Assembly: GCA_020027635.1 (NCBI GenBank)
Contig: JAHKKL010000103.1
Span: forward strand, 1 to 6,305
Source: Gammaproteobacteria bacterium
GTDB taxonomy: Bacteria > Pseudomonadota > Gammaproteobacteria > UBA9214
Reading direction: 5' to 3'
Length of the DNA stretch: 6,305 nt
The notes beneath the pieces were generated by a model. It worked only from the letters and a program-made list of their open reading frames with translations, searched no databases and had not been told where the DNA came from. This document shows positions 1 through 5,093 of the stretch, one piece after another. Positions within the stretch are counted from its first letter, which is position 1; each line of letters begins with the position of its first letter. The position numbers and the translations under genes were made by a program.

Positions 1-57
1 CGGCGGCCCTGCTGACCGCACAATAGCAACCGGTCTCTGTCCCTGGCATGACGCAAC

Positions 58-75
58 CATTACAATTTTGTAATG
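58..75. promoter_or_regulatory. Palindromic box for a metal-responsive OmpR-family regulator
   Basis: CATTACAATTTTGTAATG is a perfect inverted repeat with 8-bp arms (CATTACAA / TTGTAATG) around TT. Operators of the CusR/CopR/CzcR group of response regulators have this style, with ATTACAA-type half sites in dyad and a 2-bp centre, and the gene for such a regulator begins at 328. I infer that its product binds here. A TATTGT hexamer on the minus strand (20-25) lies about 40 nt from the dyad centre, so the box may activate a leftward gene outside the window. Control of the regulator's own gene is the alternative. The palindrome is certain; its function is inferred. Confidence 0.65.
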
Positions 76-125
76 AGTTTGTCATTTTGCCGACAGCGCC
101 ACGCGAGTAGTCTCGCTATTGAATG

Positions 126-226
126 GCACTTCCTTAAGCGCTTTTGATAGGAGGTAGCCTGGGTTGAACGCAGTGAAACCCGGGTTTCGCTGTCGCTCAA
201 CCCAGGCTACATTCTTAAGTAAGTGC
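126..226. repeat. Nested inverted repeat, REP/MITE-like
   Basis: The core at 154-210 is a nearly loopless palindrome. A 14-bp arm GTAGCCTGGGTTGA (154-167) pairs perfectly with 197-210. After an A/C mismatch and one bulged T (193), CAGTGAAACCC (171-181) pairs with GGGTTTCGCTG (182-192) through one T-G wobble. Outside the core a second inverted repeat, 126-138 (GCACTTCCTTAAG) against 214-226 (CTTAAGTAAGTGC), matches at 12 of 13 positions. The core resembles a palindrome that I recall as recurring between genes of many proteobacteria, but copy number cannot be tested here. There is no ORF inside and no obvious target-site duplication. It separates the 58-75 box from the regulator gene and could form a strong RNA hairpin in its leader. 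Confidence 0.8.
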
Positions 227-247
227 GTTTGGTCTCCCTACCTATTT

Positions 248-331
248 ATGAAACCTGCGAAATCAAAGGCACCGAAGCGGCGGGCGCTGTGTTATGAAAG
301 CCCGGCCGGTGGTACCAGGGACCGCGCATGA
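248..331 (+). CDS. Possible 27-aa leader peptide (doubtful)
   Basis: An ATG at 248 opens a 27-codon frame, lysine- and arginine-rich at its start (MKPAKSKAPKRRALCY...), with no stop until TGA at 329-331. That TGA overlaps the ATG of the downstream response regulator as ATGA, an arrangement typical of translational coupling. Against it, no Shine-Dalgarno sequence precedes 248, the product matches no family I recognise, and a frame this short arises easily by chance. If real, its translation could control ribosome access to the regulator start; I regard it as a candidate only. Confidence 0.15.
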   Translation: MKPAKSKAPKRRALCYESPAGGTRDRA

Positions 332-1011
332 AAATCCTGATCGTCGAAGACGAAGTGAAATTCAGTGACTATCTCCGGCAAGGGCTCAGCGAGGCGGGCT
401 TCGTGGTCGACCTTGCCCGCAATGGTCTGGATGGGCACCACCTCGCCATGACGGAACGATACGATCTGCTCATCCTCGATGTCATGCTGCCGGACGTCGA
501 TGGCTGGCGGATTCTGAAGTCACTGCGCGAATCGGGCAGGCAGGTGCCGGTGCTGTTTCTCACCGCGCGCGACAGCGTGGACGATCGCGTCAAGGGGCTG
601 GAACTGGGTGCCGACGATTATCTGGTCAAACCCTTCGCCTTCGCCGAGTTGCTGGCGCGGGTGCGCACCCTGCTGCGGCGCGGTGCCGTCACGGCGACGG
701 AAACGACGCTGACGGCCGTCGATCTGGAGCTCGACCTGTTGAGCCGGCGCGTCACCCGCGCGGGTCGGCGTATTCCGCTCACCACCAAGGAGTTTGCGCT
801 GCTGGAACTGCTGCTACGCCACCATGACGAGGTCTTGCCCCGCTCGCTGATCGCCTCACAGGTCTGGGACATGAACTTCGACAGCGACACCAATGTCATC
901 GACGTCGCCATACGGCGCCTGCGCGCCAAGATCGACAACGCCTTCGAACGCAAGCTCATCCACACCGTTCGCGGCATGGGTTACATGCTCGATACCACAG
1001 GCAAAGTCTGA
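328..1011 (+). CDS. OmpR-family heavy-metal response regulator (CusR/CopR-like)
   Basis: This is a 227-residue transcription factor of a two-component system, the usual OmpR-subfamily length. The receiver domain (about 1-117) shows the acidic pocket E7/D8, the phospho-acceptor D51 in LILDVMLP, switch residue T79 and conserved K101 in DDYLVKPF. The C-terminal winged-helix domain (about 125-224) carries LTTKEFALLELL, the recognition helix region NVIDVAIRRLRAKID (189-203) and wing motif VRGMGYML. These details match the heavy-metal group (CusR, CopR, CzcR, IrlR) best; the metal, copper/silver or zinc/cadmium/cobalt, cannot be told from sequence. CAGGGA ends 7 nt before the ATG and fixes the start. 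The partner kinase begins 7 nt after the stop, so the pair is an operon. Its probable operator is the palindrome at 58-75, and its regulated efflux genes are likely left of the window. Confidence 0.93.
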   Translation: MKILIVEDEVKFSDYLRQGLSEAGFVVDLARNGLDGHHLAMTERYDLLILDVMLPDVDGWRILKSLRESGRQVPVLFLTARDSVDDRVKGLELGADDYLVKPFAFAELLARVRTLLRRGAVTATETTLTAVDLELDLLSRRVTRAGRRIPLTTKEFALLELLLRHHDEVLPRSLIASQVWDMNFDSDTNVIDVAIRRLRAKIDNAFERKLIHTVRGMGYMLDTTGKV

Positions 1012-1018
1012 GCGGCTC

Positions 1019-2449
1019 ATGCGCCGTCCCCCTTCTCTCGCACTGCGCCTGACGCTACTGTTCGGTACCGCGGCGGCGATAATCTTCCCCTGCTTCGGCT
1101 GGGTCATCAGCCGTTCGATGGAGAAACATTTCGAAGCAGAAGATGTCGCTGAACTCCAGGTGATCGACCGTGCCGTAGAGGAAGGGCTATCGAGCACCCG
1201 CACCGAAAACGACCTCACCTCGCTTGAACGCCGGTTCAAGGATCTCCTCGTGGGCCACCACCGGGCGTCTATGTATCTCCTCGGGGAGGACAAACGACCG
1301 ATCTACGCGAGTCCTGGACCTGATCTTTCCACCATTGTGCAAGCGTTCAATCAAAATACTGACAGCAAATCCGTGCACCGGTGGAAGGATGCACAGCATA
1401 GCTACCGTGTCATGATCCGGCGTGTGAGCGAAGACGGAATCACAGCGCGCCAACCCTATATCATCGCCATCGCCGTAGAGATCGATTACCACCTTCAGTT
1501 TCTCGAACACTTCCGCCAGACGCTGTGGATCGTGATCGCCGGCAGCATCGCCATCATGACCCTGATGGGCTGGATCGCAGTACGGCAGGGCCACGCACCG
1601 CTGCGTGACATTGTCGCCAAAATCCGCCGCATCAGCGCCAATGAGCTGAACACCCGGCTGCCCCCCGACTCCGTGCCCCGTGAACTCACGGATCTCGCGG
1701 TTTCATTCAATGAGATGCTCCAGCGCGTGGATAAGGCGTTTCACCGGCTCTCGGATTTCAACGCCGATATCGCTCACGAGCTGCGCACGCCCATTGCCAA
1801 CCTGATGACCCAGACTCAGGTGGCCCTCTCCCGGGTGCGCACCATCGACAAGTACCGGGAAATTCTCTATTCGAACATGGAGGAATACGAGCGCATGGCG
1901 CAGATGGTCGGCGACATGCTCTTTCTGGCGCAGGCGGAGAACAGTCCGCGAAAGATAAACGGCGCCGACCTGGATCTCGCCAGGGAAGTGCGCACGCTGT
2001 TCGATTATTACGAGGGCTGGGCAGAAGAGCGCGGCGTCACCCTGGCGCTGGAAGGCGCCGCCACGGCCTCGGGTGACCGCCTGATGCTGCAGCGTGCCCT
2101 TGGCAATCTCCTGTCCAATGCCATCCGCCATACAGCGACCGGCGGAACCGTCCGGGTCGGCCTCGGCACATCGCTCGATGGCACTGTCAGTATCGTGGTC
2201 GAGAATACCGGCGCGGAGATACCGCCCGCGCATCTTCCGAAGCTGTTCGACCGCTTCTATCGTGTCGATCCCTCGAGGCAGCGCGACGGTAGCGGCACCG
2301 GCCTCGGGCTGGCCATCGTCAAATCGATCGTCGATGCCCATGGCGGGAACATCGACGTCGTTTCCACCGCGGGCCATACCCGATTCCAGATCACCTTTCC
2401 CGGACCATCGACGGCGACGGCTCCGATTCAGGGAATGAACAAGTACTAA
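1019..2449 (+). CDS. Heavy-metal sensor histidine kinase (CusS/CopS-like)
   Basis: This 476-residue inner-membrane kinase should sense metal in the periplasm and phosphorylate the regulator encoded just upstream. It has a transmembrane helix at about 11-31, a periplasmic sensor region at about 32-167, a second helix at about 168-188 and a HAMP linker at about 189-241. The H-box ADIAHELRTP places the phospho-acceptor at H253. The ATPase domain shows the N-box LGNLLSNAIRH (361-371), a G1-like ENTGAEIP, the F-box KLFDRFYRVDPSR and G2 GSGTGLGLAIV (424-434). The length and the DRFYR.D.SR segment are typical of the CusS/CopS/IrlS family. The sensor loop has several histidines (H80, H81, H120, H127) that could bind metal, but no diagnostic motif. 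I chose ATG 1019 because an upstream in-frame ATG at 893 would put 42 residues inside the regulator gene. The ribosome site is weak, suggesting coupling to the regulator's translation. Confidence 0.92.
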   Translation: MRRPPSLALRLTLLFGTAAAIIFPCFGWVISRSMEKHFEAEDVAELQVIDRAVEEGLSSTRTENDLTSLERRFKDLLVGHHRASMYLLGEDKRPIYASPGPDLSTIVQAFNQNTDSKSVHRWKDAQHSYRVMIRRVSEDGITARQPYIIAIAVEIDYHLQFLEHFRQTLWIVIAGSIAIMTLMGWIAVRQGHAPLRDIVAKIRRISANELNTRLPPDSVPRELTDLAVSFNEMLQRVDKAFHRLSDFNADIAHELRTPIANLMTQTQVALSRVRTIDKYREILYSNMEEYERMAQMVGDMLFLAQAENSPRKINGADLDLAREVRTLFDYYEGWAEERGVTLALEGAATASGDRLMLQRALGNLLSNAIRHTATGGTVRVGLGTSLDGTVSIVVENTGAEIPPAHLPKLFDRFYRVDPSRQRDGSGTGLGLAIVKSIVDAHGGNIDVVSTAGHTRFQITFPGPSTATAPIQGMNKY

Positions 2450-2456
2450 GGCCATC

Positions 2457-2471
2457 GGTGGCCATGCCACC
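2457..2471 (+). terminator. Small hairpin after the two-component operon, possible terminator
   Basis: GGTGGC (2457-2462) and GCCACC (2466-2471) form a perfect 6-bp stem with a three-base CAT loop, 7 nt after the kinase stop codon. It is not followed by a run of T, so it is not a textbook intrinsic terminator. The rest of the convergent gap (2472-2601) holds only short GC-rich inverted repeats such as GAGTC/GACTC (2480-2495), and no gene is visible there. Confidence 0.3.
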
Positions 2472-2601
2472 TCTCGAATGAGTCAGGCGGGACTCGCCGT
2501 CAATCCGCCCTTCAAGGCTCGCCGGCCACCGAACTGAAGCTCATGTCTGCGGCGGCAATGATTGGCGAATGTCTATCCGAACCTGAGTGAAGCTGCCACC
2601 C

Positions 2602-3663
2602 TCAGTGGGTATGACGATGGTGTGCATCCGGAAAATGCGGATGCACGTGCGTGAGCGGATCGTGCCGGTGCCGGTGAGTATGGCGCATGTCCGGCGCGAC
2701 GGGAACCTCGTGGGCGTGCTGGTGATGGGCGTCGTGCACGTGCTCGTGTTCGTGCTCCACGGTTTCGTGGGTATGTTTGTGTTCGTGCCGCTCGGTGAGA
2801 TGCAGCCATACCCCCAGCGCCATCAACCCGCCGGCGAGAAGCAGGCGCAGCGTGACCGGTTCGCCCAGCAACGGCATCGCGATCAACGCGCCGACAAACG
2901 GCGCCACCGAGAAATAGGCGCCGGTGCGGGCCGTGCCGAGGTGGCGCAGGCCCACGACGAACAGGGCCAGGCTCACGCCGTAGGACAACCACCCCACACA
3001 CCCCGCCGCCAGCAGTGTCCCCACCGGGGGCCATCGATCCGTCATCGTCGCCGCAATCATGAGGTTGACTATGCCGGCCGCCCAGCCCTTGCAGGCCGCG
3101 ATCCAGGTCGCATCGGCGAGCGAGACCTTGCGCGTCAGGTTGTTGTCCAGCGCCCAGGCGAAGCACGCGCCCAGCACGGCCAGCGACGGCCATGCGGCAC
3201 CGAACGACGCCTCGCCCGGCCAGGCCAGCACCACCGCGCCGGCGACGATGGCCGCCATGCCCAGGGCGATGCGGCGGTCGAAATTCTCGCGAAAGGCGAA
3301 CCACGCCAGCAGCGCCGTAAACACCCCTTCCGCATTCAGCAACAGCGACGCGCCGGAAGCCGGCATGCCCGACAGGCCGTACATCAGCAACACGGGTCCT
3401 GCCACGCCGCCGGCGAGAATCGCCCCGGCGAGCCAGCGCCACTCGCCGCGCGCGAGCCGCACCGGTGTCGCTCGCCGGATCAGGCGTATCAGGCCAAGCC
3501 CCGCGCCTGAGCCGAGATACAGCAGGCCGGCCAGCAGCCAGGGATTGACCGAGCCGAGCAGCAGCTTGGCGAACGGGGTGCCCGCGCCGAAGAGCACGGC
3601 GGCCCCGAGCGCTGCCGCCACACCGCGTGATCGCCATCCCTGCCCTGCCGAAGCCACCGTCAT
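2602..3663 (-). CDS. EamA/DMT-family transporter with His-rich C-terminal tail
   Basis: This 353-residue inner-membrane protein has two EamA repeats of about five helices each (about 14-149 and 161-290), ten in all. The first repeat contains the LNAEGVFTALLAWFAFREN segment (109-127), and the second ends in LLGEPVTLRLLLAGGLMALGVWLHL. EamA proteins of the drug/metabolite superfamily usually export small metabolites, so substrate cannot be assigned from the core. The striking part is the tail, residues 291-353: 23 of 63 residues are histidine, often alternating with E, K, T or V. This suggests binding of Zn, Ni, Co or Cd on the side where the tail emerges, probably cytoplasmic. It is the second gene of an operon behind a CDF transporter, with ATGA overlap at 3660-3663 and a strong AGGAGG site (complement of 3668-3673). 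Co-regulation by the MerR protein at 4402 supports a role in metal handling. Family membership is sure; metal transport is inference. Confidence 0.88.
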   Translation of the reverse strand: MTVASAGQGWRSRGVAAALGAAVLFGAGTPFAKLLLGSVNPWLLAGLLYLGSGAGLGLIRLIRRATPVRLARGEWRWLAGAILAGGVAGPVLLMYGLSGMPASGASLLLNAEGVFTALLAWFAFRENFDRRIALGMAAIVAGAVVLAWPGEASFGAAWPSLAVLGACFAWALDNNLTRKVSLADATWIAACKGWAAGIVNLMIAATMTDRWPPVGTLLAAGCVGWLSYGVSLALFVVGLRHLGTARTGAYFSVAPFVGALIAMPLLGEPVTLRLLLAGGLMALGVWLHLTERHEHKHTHETVEHEHEHVHDAHHQHAHEVPVAPDMRHTHRHRHDPLTHVHPHFPDAHHRHTH

Positions 3664-4304
3664 CCCGCCTCCTCCTGGCCTGCTATTGATCCTGCACCCA
3701 ATTCGCTGCGCGCCCGCCCGACCACGGTCGCCCCCGACGAGAGCGCCAGGCTTCCCATGATCGCCGCCACCACCAGATCCGGCCAGGCGCCGCCGGTACC
3801 GAGCACGCCCAGGGCCGCCAGCATCACCGCCAGGTTGCCGATGGCGTCGTTACGGCTGCACAGCCACACCGAACGCATGTCCGCATCGCCGTCGCGGAAC
3901 GCATAGAGCATCCCTGCCACGCTGGCATTGACCGCGAGAGCCAGCAAGCCTACTGCCCCCATCGTGATCGGCTCCGGGGGACTGCCGGTCAGAGCATGCC
4001 ATGCGGCCTGCTCCAGCACGAACAGCCCGAACGCCGCCATCGACAGACCCTTGACGAGCGCCGCCCGCGCCCGCCAGGCGAGCCCCATGGACAGCACGGC
4101 GAGAGAAATGGCGTAGTTCGCCGCGTCGCCCGCGAAATCGACGGCATCGGCCAGCAGCGAGATCGAACCGGCTTTCATCCCGCTCGCGACCTCCACCGCG
4201 AACATCGTTACATTCAACCCCAGCGCGACCCATAGCACGTGGCGGAAACGCGGGCTCGGTACGCGCGCGGTGGAACAACCGGTGCTGCAGCAATCTTTGG
4301 CCAT
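3660..4304 (-). CDS. Small CDF-like cation transporter (heavy-metal efflux)
   Basis: This 214-residue integral membrane protein has about six predicted helices and resembles the membrane half of cation diffusion facilitators, which exchange Zn, Cd, Co or Fe for protons. Helix 2 carries D56xxxD60 within SLLADAVDFAGDAANYAISL, matching the DxxxD half of the metal site in YiiP/FieF. Helix 5 carries C149xxxD153 in WLCSRNDAIGNLAV where YiiP has HxxxD, so a cysteine appears to replace histidine, suggesting preference for a soft metal. The N-terminus has C5, C6 and C10 (CCSTGC), another possible metal-binding site. It ends soon after helix 6 and lacks the cytoplasmic domain of classical CDFs. I believe this short form is a family of its own rather than a truncation. 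AAGGA (complement of 4312-4316) lies 7 nt before the start. It is the first gene downstream of a MerR-type promoter and divergent from the regulator. Confidence 0.85.
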   Translation of the reverse strand: MAKDCCSTGCSTARVPSPRFRHVLWVALGLNVTMFAVEVASGMKAGSISLLADAVDFAGDAANYAISLAVLSMGLAWRARAALVKGLSMAAFGLFVLEQAAWHALTGSPPEPITMGAVGLLALAVNASVAGMLYAFRDGDADMRSVWLCSRNDAIGNLAVMLAALGVLGTGGAWPDLVVAAIMGSLALSSGATVVGRARSELGAGSIAGQEEAG

Positions 4305-4331
4305 GACGAAATCCTTAGAGAATTTGCCGCC

Positions 4332-4362
4332 ATTTAAAACCCCGTAGCGGCTCCAGAGTCAA
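4332..4362 (-). promoter_or_regulatory. MerR-type promoter and operator of the CDF-EamA operon
   Basis: On the minus strand a TTGACT -35 box (complement of 4357-4362) and a TTAAAT -10 box (complement of 4332-4337) are separated by 19 bp, the over-long spacing typical of MerR-activated promoters. Most of the spacer is an imperfect dyad at 4339-4359, whose halves read ACTCTGGAG and CTACGGGGT on the minus strand around CGC (one half against the complement of the other matches at 6 of 9 positions). It closely resembles the known Cd/Pb operators of the form ACCCTATAG...CTACAGGGT. Metal-bound regulator would untwist this spacer to start transcription of the transporters; start at about 4325, 20 nt before the coding region. 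Confidence 0.85.
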
Positions 4363-4367
4363 GCGGC

Positions 4368-4373
4368 TACAAT
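4368..4373 (+). promoter_or_regulatory. Probable -10 box of the MerR regulator gene
   Basis: TACAAT matches the -10 consensus at 5 of 6 positions and lies 28 nt before the preferred start codon at 4402. No good -35 hexamer is visible 16-18 bp upstream, where the sequence is the MerR operator, so the regulator probably covers and represses its own promoter, as divergent merR-type genes commonly do. The box overlaps the alternative ATG at 4372, which argues against that start. ACAATG (4369-4374) and CATTGT (4379-4384) form a perfect inverted repeat across it. Confidence 0.5.
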
Positions 4374-4401
4374 GGCCACATTGTCAACCGAGAGGACAAC
4401 C

Positions 4402-4854
4402 ATGCGCATCGGCGAGCTGGGACGTGCCACCGGGGTCGATATCGAGACCATCCGCTACTATGAGAAAAAGGGTCTGCTTGCCAAACCGGCGCGGCAGGCC
4501 AACGGCTACCGGGCCTACGGCCCGGCGCACCTCGAGCGGCTGGCCTTCATCCGCCATTGCCGGGCACTGGACATGCCGCTGTCGGACGTGAAGCGCCTGC
4601 TGGACTTTGTGGCGCACCCGGAAGCGGAGTGCAGCGATATCGACCGGCTGATCGATGAGCAACTCACCCGTGTGCGGTCGCGGCTCAAGTCCATGCGCGC
4701 GCTGGAAAAACAGCTCGTCGCCCTGGGCGCCCGGTGTGGAGCGGACCACACGGCTGGTGAGTGCGGCATTCTGCAAGAACTGGTGGCCGCCGCCCACGGC
4801 GAAGCGTGTGCGTGCCACGGGGCAAATACATCCGGACCCAAGGGCACCCGGTGA
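4402..4854 (+). CDS. cadR: MerR-family Cd(II)/Pb(II)-responsive regulator (CadR/PbrR type)
   Basis: This 150-residue cytoplasmic metal sensor has an N-terminal winged-helix domain (about 1-70) with MRIGELGRATGVDIETIRYYEKKGLL and NGYRAYGPAHLERLAFIRHCRALDMPL. A long dimerisation helix (about 80-110) follows, then a metal-binding loop. C77 (in ECSDID), C112 and C121 (in ECGIL) have the 35- and 9-residue spacings that I recall for PbrR (about C79/C114/C123), which points to Cd/Pb rather than Cu, Hg or Zn. The tail adds C136, C138 and H139 (CACH), possibly an extra site; CadR proteins often have metal-binding tails. ATG 4402 is preferred over in-frame 4372 because GAGAGGA lies 6 nt before it, MRIGELG is the usual family start, and 4372 overlaps the -10 box. 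It is divergent from the CDF-EamA operon, which it should activate from the operator at 4339-4359 when metal binds. The preferred metal needs testing. Confidence 0.92.
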   Translation: MRIGELGRATGVDIETIRYYEKKGLLAKPARQANGYRAYGPAHLERLAFIRHCRALDMPLSDVKRLLDFVAHPEAECSDIDRLIDEQLTRVRSRLKSMRALEKQLVALGARCGADHTAGECGILQELVAAAHGEACACHGANTSGPKGTR

Positions 4855-4974
4855 TACAACTACTCAAAGCCGCTCTGTTTGGCTGCTGTTGTCAGCCGCG
4901 ACTTCGTTCGCTCTGTAACTCTCTCGTCCAGACCCAGTGACGAAGAGGCGCAAGCGACCGCCGCAGGCTATCAC

Positions 4975-5065
4975 GCCGTCAGGTCGGGACAGTCCCGGTA
5001 GTCCCCCGGCCGACAGCCCGAGGCAAATGCCGCCGGCCTGTCCCCTACCCCGTTTTCCCGACGGC
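4975..5065. repeat. Nested inverted repeats between merR and rdgC genes
   Basis: Four pairs of arms nest in order: GCCGTC/GACGGC (4975-4980, 5060-5065), GGGACAG/CTGTCCC (4986-4992, 5038-5044), CCGGC/GCCGG (5006-5010, 5032-5036) and GGC/GCC (5022-5024, 5029-5031). A competing palindrome CGGGAC-A-GTCCCG lies at 4985-4997. The series could fold as a long interrupted hairpin in RNA from either strand, perhaps in the 3' untranslated region of rdgC, which ends at 5094. It lacks a T run and matches no RNA family I know. The rest of 4855-5093 holds no convincing gene. High GC makes short arms likely by chance. Confidence 0.35.
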
Positions 5066-5093
5066 CTCCCGGCAGGAACCGCACGCACGCCCC

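Noticed and set aside
1..60. Short minus-strand frames open to the left edge (ATG at 58-60 or 47-49)
   Set aside because: They are only about 16-20 codons long, lack a ribosome site, and show no signal peptide or family motif; one would also start inside the palindrome at 58-75.
893..1018. In-frame upstream start extending the histidine kinase by 42 residues
   Set aside because: The extension lies inside the response-regulator gene, reads as low-complexity S/T/A-rich sequence, and precedes the normal short N-terminus plus first transmembrane helix of the family.
1703..2470. Minus-strand 255-codon open frame opposite the kinase
   Set aside because: It is antisense to conserved H-, N- and G-box motifs of the kinase and its product matches no family I recognise.
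2587..3510. Long plus-strand open frame of 307 codons opposite the EamA gene
   Set aside because: The translation is Arg/Gln/His/Ala-rich with no recognisable domain, and the opposite strand encodes a clear ten-helix transporter with a ribosome site; GC-rich antisense frames stay open by chance.
4382..4387. Perfect TTGACA on the minus strand as a second -35 box for the transporter operon
   Set aside because: No -10-like hexamer occurs 16-19 bp downstream, whereas TTGACT at 4357-4362 pairs with TTAAAT across the MerR operator.
4372..4401. Alternative start adding 10 residues to the MerR regulator
   Set aside because: It overlaps the TACAAT -10 box and has no ribosome site, while 4402 has GAGAGGA and the canonical MRIGELG start.
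4864..5088. Minus-strand 74-codon frame beginning just after the rdgC stop
   Set aside because: Gly/Arg-rich composition, no domain, no clear ribosome site, and it coincides with nested inverted repeats; chance is more likely.
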